From Planctomycetaceae bacterium (lineage in GTDB: Bacteria > Planctomycetota > Planctomycetia > Planctomycetales > Planctomycetaceae): a stretch of DNA of 11,056 bases. A program made the translations under genes and the position numbers. Below, in pieces: positions 1-6,359 of the stretch. The notes beneath the pieces are model-generated. The model saw nothing but the letters and a program-made list of their open reading frames with translations, did not search any database and was not told the origin of the DNA. Every line of letters begins with the position of its first letter. The first letter of the stretch is position 1. The DNA is taken from positions 1 to 11,056 of the forward strand of contig DLVV01000070.1 in NCBI GenBank assembly GCA_003445035.1, in the 5' to 3' direction.

Positions 1-1454
1 AGAAAGACGACAAGAAGAAAGACGACAAGAAAAAAGACGCCAAGAAGAAAGACGACAAGAAGGTCGCCGCGAAGCCGAAATCTCCCGCCGTGTCGCTGAT
101 CGACGGAATCCCCGAGTGGTTCGTCGGCCCGTTGCTCTCCGAACTCGTCGCACACGAAGTCGGCCACACGCTTGGCCTGCGTCACAACTTCAAGTCCAGC
201 AGCATTTACTCGCTGGCGGAGATCAACAACGGAACCCTCAAGGGCAAGAAGCCGTTTGCCGGTTCGGTGATGGACTACATCCCGGTCAACATGAGTGCCC
301 GGTTGGGAAAGAACCCGGCCAAGGGCGACCACACGATGATCGACATCGGCCCCTATGACCTCTGGGCCATCGAGTACGGTTACACCTTCTCGAAGGACCT
401 CAAGAAGATCCTCGCCCGGGTGGCCGAACCGGAACTGGCCTACGCCACCGACGAAGACACCGGCGGTCCCGACCCCCTGGCTCGTCGCTACGACTTCAGC
501 AAGAACCCGCTCGACTACGCCAAGGCGCAGCTCGAACTGGTCCAATACCACCGCGGTCGATTGCTCGAGAAGTTCGTCAAGTCCGGAGACAGTTGGTCGA
601 AGGCACGCCGCGGATACGAGTTGACCCTGTCGCTCCAGATGCGGTCAGTGAGCATGATGGCCAACTGGATCGGCGGAGCTCACGTCAACCGTGACCGCAA
701 GGGCGACAAGAACGGCCGTGCTCCGATCTCGGTCGTCCCCACCAACTCTCAGAAAGACGCCCTGAAGTTCGTCATCGAATCGACCTTCCGCGACAAGGCG
801 TACGGACTGTCAACCGAACTGCTCCGCCACATGACTGTGGACAAATGGCTCGACGGCGAAGGAGGATTCGCGCACGCGATGAGCAGTCAACCGGCCTGGC
901 CGGTCCACGACCGAATCATCGGTCTGCAGGCGTCCACCCTGACAATGCTGATGAACCCCACCACGCTTCGACGGACCTACGACAACGAATTCCGCATTCC
1001 GGCCGACCAGCCGGCGCTGACGCTGCCCGACTTGCTCAAGGCTCTCAGCACCGAGATCTGGTCAGAGCTTGACCAGAAGCCGAAGCAGGGTGCCACGGCC
1101 CGCAAGCCGCTGGTGTCCAGCCTCCGTCGGAACCTGCAGCAGGAGCACATCGATCGCCTGATCACGCTCAGCCTCCCCGGCAACGGCTCGGGAGCGGCCT
1201 ACAAGGCGATCGCGCTGCTGGCTCGGCAGGAACTTGTCGAGATCCGCGGCCGCGTCGCCAAGTCGGCCAAGGACTGGGGCGGCAAAGTCGATCCCTACAC
1301 CCGGGCGCATCTCGGGCGGCTGCAGGACCAGATCACCAAGGTGCTCGACGCCCAGATGATCTACAACGCCAAGGACATCGGCGGCCGGTCTTCCCTGCCG
1401 TCGTTTTTCCTGCAGCCTCGCGGTGCTGAGCTCACTCCTCCGGAACGCCCGTAG
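1..1454 (+). CDS. Zinc-dependent metalloprotease, metzincin type (DUF4953 family), 3' part
   Basis: This is the C-terminal part of a zinc metalloprotease; the frame is open to the left edge, so the true start lies outside the window. The visible frame begins at base 3. The metzincin zinc site HEVGHTLGLRH (bases 153-185) carries the three histidines and the catalytic Glu. About 29 residues after the third His comes the Met-turn, SVMDY (Met codon at 270-272). The stretch GPYDLWAIEYGY and the long helical C-terminus fit the DUF4953 family, which normally follows DUF5117/DUF5118 regions in secreted or envelope proteins of about 800-1000 residues. Those N-terminal parts and any signal peptide are not visible. 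An unusual Lys/Asp repeat lies about 30 residues before the zinc motif. The substrate is unknown; an extracytoplasmic role is inferred from the family. The stop is TAG at 1452-1454, 33 bases before the next gene on the same strand. Confidence 0.9.
   Translation, partial: KDDKKKDDKKKDAKKKDDKKVAAKPKSPAVSLIDGIPEWFVGPLLSELVAHEVGHTLGLRHNFKSSSIYSLAEINNGTLKGKKPFAGSVMDYIPVNMSARLGKNPAKGDHTMIDIGPYDLWAIEYGYTFSKDLKKILARVAEPELAYATDEDTGGPDPLARRYDFSKNPLDYAKAQLELVQYHRGRLLEKFVKSGDSWSKARRGYELTLSLQMRSVSMMANWIGGAHVNRDRKGDKNGRAPISVVPTNSQKDALKFVIESTFRDKAYGLSTELLRHMTVDKWLDGEGGFAHAMSSQPAWPVHDRIIGLQASTLTMLMNPTTLRRTYDNEFRIPADQPALTLPDLLKALSTEIWSELDQKPKQGATARKPLVSSLRRNLQQEHIDRLITLSLPGNGSGAAYKAIALLARQELVEIRGRVAKSAKDWGGKVDPYTRAHLGRLQDQITKVLDAQMIYNAKDIGGRSSLPSFFLQPRGAELTPPERP
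3..62 (+). repeat. 15-bp tandem repeat encoding KDDKK units
   Basis: Four in-frame copies of a 15-bp unit (3-17, 18-32, 33-47, 48-62) encode KDDKK pentapeptides. The third copy has Ala instead of the second Asp, and silent A/G changes separate the copies. The repeat may continue to the left of the window. It lies inside the metalloprotease reading frame, before the active-site helix. The period is a multiple of three, so gain or loss of a unit would keep the frame. Confidence 0.9.
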
Positions 1455-1487
1455 CAATTCGCCGACACGTTCTCGGACAGATCCCCG

Positions 1488-3017
1488 ATGCCCCGACGTG
1501 CGATCGCGACCGCCCTGGTCACCGCCACGGCGGCCGCGGTCGGCTTGTTGTGGCTGACCGAGTGGCCCCTGGGCGTTCCTGACGAATGGACCTGGGAACG
1601 GATTCGGCATGCCCAGTCGGACCGGGCTGACAGTCTGCTGGGGATCTGCCAGTCGGTGCTGGTCGCCGCGGCGGTCGTCCTGGTGACATGGCTGAGCAGC
1701 CGGCTGTTTGTCGATGGTCGTCGACCGGCGTGGCTGTCCCGCCTGGGACGTGCTGCCGGGTTGCTGGGATTGGTTGTCACCGGCTTCCTCACCATCCACC
1801 TGCTGCAGGAGAGCGTCCCGTCCGGCCACGGACTCGCGAGATCCTCCTGGGTGCTCTATTACCCGGGCAGTTCGGGGTATTACTACGAAGCTCGCCGGGC
1901 CACGTCCCTGGAGAATTTCCGGGAGAGGTACTTCCGGATGCTCAAAGACCCCAACCCTCACCGCCGCACGCTCCACCTGGGCACCCATCCCCCCGGGCTG
2001 TTCCTGTCACACCTGGTCGTCCGCGAGGTCTGCCGTCGATCAGCGGGAGTCCGACAATCGGTCCTGGCCTGGCGGCCACGGAGCGTCCGTAACGCTCAGG
2101 CGACGATCCTCGAGGGTGGTCGACCACTGCCACCGGTCGACGAGGCAGCACTGTGGCTGGCCACGCTGCTGACGCAGTTGGCCGCCGCCGCCGCCGCCAT
2201 CCCGATCTACCTGTTGGTCCGAGTCGATCACTCGCCCGAAACCGCCTGGCGGTCCGCCTCGCTGTGGCTGCTGGTCCCGGCCGTCATCGTGTTCCTCCCC
2301 AAGTCCGACTGCCTCTACCCGCTGGTGGCCACCACCTCGATCTGGCTGTGGTGGTCGGCAATCCGCGGTGGCGGCTGGTGGCGAGCCGCCCTGGCCGGAG
2401 TCCTCACCTGGACCGGCCTCTGCCTCAGCCTCGCCTTCCTCCCGGTGCTCGTGCTGGCCTGCGGATTGGCAACGTGGATGAACCGGAAAGGTCGCTTCCC
2501 ACGGGGGCGACTGCTCAGATGGACGGCCGCCTCGATCGCTGGACTCGCACTCCCCACGCTGGCCTGCTGGATCACTTTCGACCTCAACCTGCTCGAGATC
2601 TGGAAAGCCAACCTGGCCAACCACGCCGCGTTCTACGACCAGCCCGAACACCCCCGCAACTACCTCGCCTGGCTCGGCCTCAACCTGCTGGAAGGCACCC
2701 TCGCCGTCGGTGTTCCGCTCGCCGGACTGACCGTCATCGGGCTCGTGATCCGATTCCGGCAGCAGGCGGCGGAGATCGCCGGACCGGCATGGGCCTGCCT
2801 GGGCACCTGGGGAGCTCTATGGCTGTCCGGAAAGAACATGGGCGAAGCCGCCCGGCTGTGGCTGTTCCTGATGCCCTGGGCCTGCTGGCTGGCGGGCTCG
2901 GCACTCAACACGCTCCGTGCCCGCGACTGGGCACTGCTGATGGCCCTGCAGGCCCTACTGACCGTCGCTGTCATTCAGCGAGTCAGTGGATTCCACTTCA
3001 CCGCGCTCGCCGGCTGA
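1488..3017 (+). CDS. Polytopic membrane protein, probable GT-C-type glycosyltransferase
   Basis: This is a 509-residue integral membrane protein with about ten hydrophobic segments, for example near residues 7-24, 55-75, 88-107, 221-244, 257-270, 277-290, 298-328, 346-363, 400-422 and 433-470. Between the third and fourth lies a long polar stretch (about 108-220) that contains THPPG at 166-170. Near the C-terminus is GKNMGEAARLWLFLMPW (448-464). A His-Pro-Pro motif, an acidic pair just after the first membrane segment (PDEW, 31-34) and a GEXXRXWL-like motif all resemble GT-C sugar transferases, which use polyprenyl-phosphate sugars outside the membrane. The exact family is not recognised, so the function is tentative. 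Six consecutive GCC codons (2181-2198) give a poly-Ala stretch in a membrane helix. The start is the first ATG before the first membrane segment; no clear ribosome binding site precedes it. It lies 33 bases after the metalloprotease and could be co-transcribed with it. Confidence 0.65.
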   Translation: MPRRAIATALVTATAAAVGLLWLTEWPLGVPDEWTWERIRHAQSDRADSLLGICQSVLVAAAVVLVTWLSSRLFVDGRRPAWLSRLGRAAGLLGLVVTGFLTIHLLQESVPSGHGLARSSWVLYYPGSSGYYYEARRATSLENFRERYFRMLKDPNPHRRTLHLGTHPPGLFLSHLVVREVCRRSAGVRQSVLAWRPRSVRNAQATILEGGRPLPPVDEAALWLATLLTQLAAAAAAIPIYLLVRVDHSPETAWRSASLWLLVPAVIVFLPKSDCLYPLVATTSIWLWWSAIRGGGWWRAALAGVLTWTGLCLSLAFLPVLVLACGLATWMNRKGRFPRGRLLRWTAASIAGLALPTLACWITFDLNLLEIWKANLANHAAFYDQPEHPRNYLAWLGLNLLEGTLAVGVPLAGLTVIGLVIRFRQQAAEIAGPAWACLGTWGALWLSGKNMGEAARLWLFLMPWACWLAGSALNTLRARDWALLMALQALLTVAVIQRVSGFHFTALAG

Positions 3018-3028
3018 CCGCCGTGGTC

Positions 3029-3403
3029 CTACTGGGCGCTCATCACGTCCGGCCGCAGCCTCTGCGCATCTCGCAGATACACGTGAACAATCTCGGACTG
3101 CGGCTTGGACGTGTTCACATGCAACAGGACACGGATGCACCGCGGCATGCTGCCGGGAACCGGAATCTCCGACGCACACAGCAACGGCACCTGGTGCATC
3201 CCCAGAGCCCGAGCCGCCTCGGCCGGAAACGTCGAGTTCAGGTCGGAAGTGGTCGTGAAGATCGCCGAGACGATCTCGTCGAAATCCGCCAGGCCGTTCG
3301 ACTCGAGAATCGCCTCGAGCAGCTCGCCGGTCGCCGACAGGACCTGCTCGGTCTCGTCGGCGGCAACCGTCGTTGCTCCACGAATGCCTCGGACCGTCGT
3401 CAT
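3029..3403 (-). CDS. aroH: Chorismate mutase, monofunctional AroH type
   Basis: This cytoplasmic enzyme rearranges chorismate to prephenate, the committed step to phenylalanine and tyrosine. The 124-residue product aligns by eye along its length with Bacillus subtilis AroH (127 residues), starting with [10 protein letters not shown]. The known active-site residues are all present, shifted by one: Arg8 (Bs Arg7), Cys76 (Cys75), Glu79 (Glu78), Arg91 in RCIRV (Arg90), Tyr109 in HVYL (Tyr108) and Arg117 in LRPD (Arg116). The frame extends upstream to a GTG at 3436, but I chose the ATG at 3403 because it matches the family N-terminus and has a purine-rich GGTGAG just before it. The gene is convergent with the membrane protein (11 bases between stops) and divergent from lpxD. 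No fused prephenate dehydratase or DAHP synthase domain is present. Confidence 0.95.
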   Translation of the reverse strand: MTTVRGIRGATTVAADETEQVLSATGELLEAILESNGLADFDEIVSAIFTTTSDLNSTFPAEAARALGMHQVPLLCASEIPVPGSMPRCIRVLLHVNTSKPQSEIVHVYLRDAQRLRPDVMSAQ

Positions 3404-3550
3404 CTCACCGGTACCCAATCCTCGATGCCACTCCACGCAGCCGCCCCTCCCCGGCTCGCGTGGGAACTAGTCAGAGTCTAACAGCCAGTCGCTGCTCCGC
3501 CCACCGCATTGCCACGGCCGTCCGGCCCCTGATGCAGCCGACAACAGGGA

Positions 3551-3580
3551 TTGATTTTCGCCCCGCATCTCGGGTAAAAC
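3551..3580 (+). promoter_or_regulatory. Candidate sigma70-like promoter for lpxD-lpxI
   Basis: TTGATT (3551-3556) and TAAAAC (3575-3580) are separated by 18 bases, each matching the consensus at four of six positions. A start near 3587 would give a leader of about 70 bases before lpxD. It lies in the 254-base gap between the divergent aroH and lpxD starts, where I see no gene and no convincing hairpin. Evidence is sequence likeness only. Confidence 0.35.
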
Positions 3581-3643
3581 CCCGGTCGAGGTTGCCGGGT
3601 GAAGGATTGCCCGGAGCCCGGTCCCGCCACCCTTGGAGTCGGA

Positions 3644-3648
3644 AAGGA
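3644..3648 (+). promoter_or_regulatory. Ribosome binding site fixing the lpxD start
   Basis: AAGGA lies 9 bases before the ATG at 3658. The reading frame stays open upstream to 3373, where it overlaps aroH, so this site plus the family N-terminus decide for the 3658 start. It is one of the few clear Shine-Dalgarno sequences in the window. Confidence 0.65.
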
Positions 3649-3657
3649 CGCCGCTCC

Positions 3658-4809
3658 ATGTCACCCGACCTGTGTTCCTCACCCTCCCGGTTTGCTCCGG
3701 TCCCGACTCACCAACTGGCCCGTCAACTCGGTGCCAGGCTCGAGGGTGACCCAGCTCGCCCGATCAATTCACCCTCAAGGCTTGGCACCGCCACCGCCGA
3801 CCAGGTCAGCTTTCTTGCTGTCAGTGCCTCCCCCAGCGATATCTCCAGCACTTGTGCCGGAGCCGTGGTCGTCGACGAATCGTGCCTGGCCACCGCCCGC
3901 GACCGGATGCCCGACGTGGTCCGACTGGTCGTCGACGACGCCTACGCGGCGTTCTTCGAACTCCTCTCCATCTTTCATCCGTCCCCCCCACGGGCCACCT
4001 GCGGGATCTCTGAGCGAGCCTGTGTCGGAGACGAGCTGGCCATCGGCGAGGCAACCAACATCCATCCGGGAGCAACCATCGGGGACCGAGTCACCCTCGG
4101 CGACCGATGCGATGTTCACCCCGGTGCGGTCATCGGGAATGACTGCCGGCTCGGTGACGATGTCGTGATCCATCCCGGTACCGTGATCTACTCGGAAACC
4201 ACCATCGGCAACCGGGTCATCATCCACGCCAACGCCGTCATCGGGGCCGACGGCTTCGGGTACAGGTTCACCGCAACCGACAACACTCCAGGCGGAGAAT
4301 TCATCAAGATCCTGCACTACGGCAGTGTCTTGCTGGAGGACGACGTCGAGATCGGAGCCGGAACGACTATCGACCGGGGAATGATCGACGCCACGGTGAT
4401 CGGCGCCGGAACCAAGATCGACGACCAGGTCATGGTGGGGCACAACTGCCTCATCGGTCCCCACAACGCCTTCGCCTCCCAGGTCGGCGTCGCCGGCAGC
4501 ACCTCCACCGGAGCCTACGTCCGTCTGGGAGGCCAGGTCGGTGTGGCCGACCACCTGACCATCGGGACCGGTGCGTCGGTGGGAGCCAAGGCCGCCGTTG
4601 CTCGCAGCATTCCCGACGGCGAAACCCAGCTCGGATACCCTGCCGGCCCCGAATCCGAACAACTGCGAATCCTGATCGCTCAGAAACGGCTTCCCGAACT
4701 GCTCAAGACGGTCAAGAAACTGGTCAAGCGGATCGATCAACTCGAAGCCGAACTGGAGAACGATCCCGATTCCCAGCAGCCACCACAGATCAATCCGCAG
4801 GCGGCATGA
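3658..4809 (+). CDS. lpxD: UDP-3-O-(3-hydroxyacyl)glucosamine N-acyltransferase LpxD
   Basis: LpxD transfers a 3-hydroxyacyl chain from acyl carrier protein to the 2-amino group of UDP-3-O-acylglucosamine, the third step of lipid A synthesis, in the cytoplasm. The 383-residue protein has an N-terminal uridine-binding domain (about 11-110; note ADQVSFL at 47-53), then a left-handed beta helix of hexapeptide repeats (about 120-320; [14 protein letters not shown] and similar). A GADGFGY signature lies at 197-202, and the likely catalytic His262 is in VGHNC, the counterpart of E. coli His239. A charged C-terminal helix (about 334-368) follows, likely coiled coil. It is longer than the 341-residue E. 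coli enzyme, partly through the N-terminal lead and the polar Gln/Pro-rich tail. It overlaps lpxI by four bases (ATGA), so the two are surely one transcript and probably translationally coupled. Confidence 0.93.
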   Translation: MSPDLCSSPSRFAPVPTHQLARQLGARLEGDPARPINSPSRLGTATADQVSFLAVSASPSDISSTCAGAVVVDESCLATARDRMPDVVRLVVDDAYAAFFELLSIFHPSPPRATCGISERACVGDELAIGEATNIHPGATIGDRVTLGDRCDVHPGAVIGNDCRLGDDVVIHPGTVIYSETTIGNRVIIHANAVIGADGFGYRFTATDNTPGGEFIKILHYGSVLLEDDVEIGAGTTIDRGMIDATVIGAGTKIDDQVMVGHNCLIGPHNAFASQVGVAGSTSTGAYVRLGGQVGVADHLTIGTGASVGAKAAVARSIPDGETQLGYPAGPESEQLRILIAQKRLPELLKTVKKLVKRIDQLEAELENDPDSQQPPQINPQAA

Positions 4810-5714
4810 CTCCCGATCCCTCAGCCAACAGGGCCACCGTCCCGACAACAGCCACGAACGGCTGGATCGGACTTGTGGCTGGAGCCGGACGGTTTCCGAT
4901 CACCTTCGCCCAAGCCGCCCGTCTCCAGGGACTGAAGGTCTTTGGCCTCGGTGTCCAGGGCATGGTCTCTGAGGAACTGGCCGATTCGTGCGACCGCTTT
5001 GCCACCGCCGGGCTGGCTCGGCTCGGCAGGGCCATCCGGCTGCTCAATCGAGCCAAAATCCGCGACGTGGTGATGGCCGGCAAGATCGAGAAGACCGTGC
5101 TCTTCAAGCCGGCCCGAATCCTCAGGCTGTTGCCCGACCGGCGGACGCTCCACATGTGGTTCCGCTACGCCACGGCCAACAAGACGGACGACACCATCCT
5201 GCTGGCCATCATCCGAGAATTCGCACGCGACGGCATCCGCTTCCATTCGGCACTCGACTTCTGCCCGGAGCTTCTCGTGAACCACGGTTTCCTGACCCGT
5301 CGCAAACCTTCCACCGCACAATGGCGCGACATCAAATTCGGCTGGCACATCGCCAAGGAGATGGGACGGCTTGATGTCGGCCAGACCGTCATCGTCAATG
5401 ACACAGCGGTGATCGCGATCGAGGCCATCGAGGGAACCGACCAGGCAATTCAAAGAAGCGGCACCCTGTGTCGCCGGGGCGGGTTCACGGTCGTCAAGGT
5501 CGCCAAGCCTCAGCAGGATCGCCGCTTCGACGTTCCCACCATCGGACTCGACACCATCCAGACCATGTACGAGGCGGGCGGACGCGTGCTGGCCGTCGAG
5601 AGCCAGCAAACGATCCTGCTCGACGCCGACGATGTGATCGCCTTGGCCGATCGACTTGGGATCACCATCGTGGCGCTCAACGCCGACGAACTCCAACTGC
5701 GAATCGCCTCCTGA
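4806..5714 (+). CDS. lpxI: UDP-2,3-diacylglucosamine pyrophosphatase LpxI
   Basis: LpxI hydrolyses UDP-2,3-diacylglucosamine to lipid X and UMP, replacing the unrelated LpxH of gamma-proteobacteria. The 302-residue product carries the family features in order: [10 protein letters not shown] (22-31), VVMAGKIEK (88-96), KTDDTIL (126-132), AIEAIEGTD (204-212) and [17 protein letters not shown] (231-247). Asp242 in the last motif probably matches the Asp shown to be essential in the Caulobacter enzyme (D225); this correspondence is by eye. The start ATG overlaps the lpxD stop as ATGA, which supports it despite the roughly 18-residue polar lead before the first conserved motif. Pairing with lpxD fits lipid A function. 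LpxB, LpxA and LpxC are not in the window. The downstream neighbour is convergent, so the operon ends here. Confidence 0.95.
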   Translation: MTPDPSANRATVPTTATNGWIGLVAGAGRFPITFAQAARLQGLKVFGLGVQGMVSEELADSCDRFATAGLARLGRAIRLLNRAKIRDVVMAGKIEKTVLFKPARILRLLPDRRTLHMWFRYATANKTDDTILLAIIREFARDGIRFHSALDFCPELLVNHGFLTRRKPSTAQWRDIKFGWHIAKEMGRLDVGQTVIVNDTAVIAIEAIEGTDQAIQRSGTLCRRGGFTVVKVAKPQQDRRFDVPTIGLDTIQTMYEAGGRVLAVESQQTILLDADDVIALADRLGITIVALNADELQLRIAS

Positions 5715-5767
5715 CTCGGCCACGGCCAGACAGCTCGCGGGTTTCTCGCGGCTCCCCGATTCTGCCC

Positions 5768-6187
5768 CTACATCTCAGGCAACGGGAACGCGTCGAAGCT
5801 GTCCGATGAATCCGAATCCTCGGAGACAGATTCAACAACCCCCGGCTCAGGCACCACCGGCATCGCCTCGGTTCTCTCGGCCGGCGTCGAATCGGACATT
5901 TCGACACCGAACTGCACCTGAAACGTCAGGCTGGCAAAAGACAACTCGTCCCCGGGAAGCAGAGCCCCACGACTGACCCTCTGGCCGTTGACCAACGTCC
6001 CGTTGGTACTGCCCAGGTCCCGAACCAGCAGCAGGCCGTCCGTCTTGATGATCAGACAATGCAGCTTCGACACATTGCCTCGGTCCAGAAACACGTCGCA
6101 CACACCCTGCTTTCGCCCGACGACGGTGATGTCGTTCTTGAGCGAAATGGTTGTCTGGCCGTCTGAAGAAACGAGACACGCTTGCAT
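5768..6187 (-). CDS. Small FHA-domain protein
   Basis: A 139-residue protein made almost entirely of one forkhead-associated domain, which binds phosphothreonine peptides. The signature is complete: Gly24-Arg25, Ser40-x-x-His43 (SKLH) and DLGSTNGTLVNG (57-68) with Asn62. After about residue 96 follows an acidic, Ser/Pro-rich and probably disordered tail with EDSDSSDSFD near its end. No kinase, membrane segment or other domain is attached, so its partner is unknown; a Ser/Thr kinase target protein is an inference. The frame continues upstream to a TTG at 6235, but the ATG at 6187 begins right at the first FHA strand. A GGGAGGA lies upstream of it at a rather long distance of about 13 bases. 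A weak promoter-like TTGACT lies at 6235-6240 on this strand. It is convergent with lpxI (53-base gap) and divergent from ppdK. Confidence 0.9.
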   Translation of the reverse strand: MQACLVSSDGQTTISLKNDITVVGRKQGVCDVFLDRGNVSKLHCLIIKTDGLLLVRDLGSTNGTLVNGQRVSRGALLPGDELSFASLTFQVQFGVEMSDSTPAERTEAMPVVPEPGVVESVSEDSDSSDSFDAFPLPEM

Positions 6188-6289
6188 GGTTGCCGAAGAC
6201 TCCTCCCGTTCAATTCTCAGGCCACCTCGACGCAAGTCAAGTTGCTCTCAACAGATCAGTGCCCCGGAAACCGACTCCGAAAGCGGTTC

Positions 6290-6318
6290 TTGACGCTCCT
6301 TTGAGGCCCTGCTAGCGT
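6290..6318 (+). promoter_or_regulatory. Candidate promoter for ppdK
   Basis: TTGACG (6290-6295, five of six consensus bases) is followed after 17 bases by TAGCGT (6313-6318, only three of six). A second TTGACG occurs at 6318-6323. These lie in the 172-base divergent gap between the FHA gene and ppdK and would give a leader of about 35 bases. The weak -10 makes this tentative. Confidence 0.3.
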
Positions 6319-6359
6319 TGACGACTTGATTTCCACTTCCCCGAGCAGGCCACAATTCC

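Noticed and set aside
1062..1988. A 308-codon minus-strand open frame spanning the metalloprotease end and the membrane protein start
   Set aside because: Its composition (Arg, Gly, Gln rich) is typical of a shadow frame, and it crosses two well-supported genes.
2181..2198. Six GCC codons in a row as a possible phase-variable repeat
   Set aside because: The unit is three bases, so length change would not shift the frame, and poly-Ala is normal in a membrane helix of a GC-rich genome.
2153..3481. A 442-codon plus-strand frame overlapping the membrane protein and aroH
   Set aside because: Arg/Pro-rich translation with no recognisable motifs; it covers two supported genes in other frames.
3373..3657. 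N-terminal extension of LpxD by 95 codons to an upstream ATG
   Set aside because: The extension overlaps aroH, has no LpxD similarity that I can see, and a good AAGGA site precedes the ATG at 3658.
3775..5723. Two long minus-strand frames (357 and 300 codons) antisense to lpxD and lpxI
   Set aside because: Both are low-complexity Gly/Asp/Val translations of the opposite strand; the plus-strand genes have full family motifs.
5715..5767. Possible bidirectional terminator between lpxI and the FHA gene
   Set aside because: CTCGCGG occurs twice as a direct repeat and GGCCACGGCC is a short palindrome, but there is no stable stem followed by a T-run on either strand.
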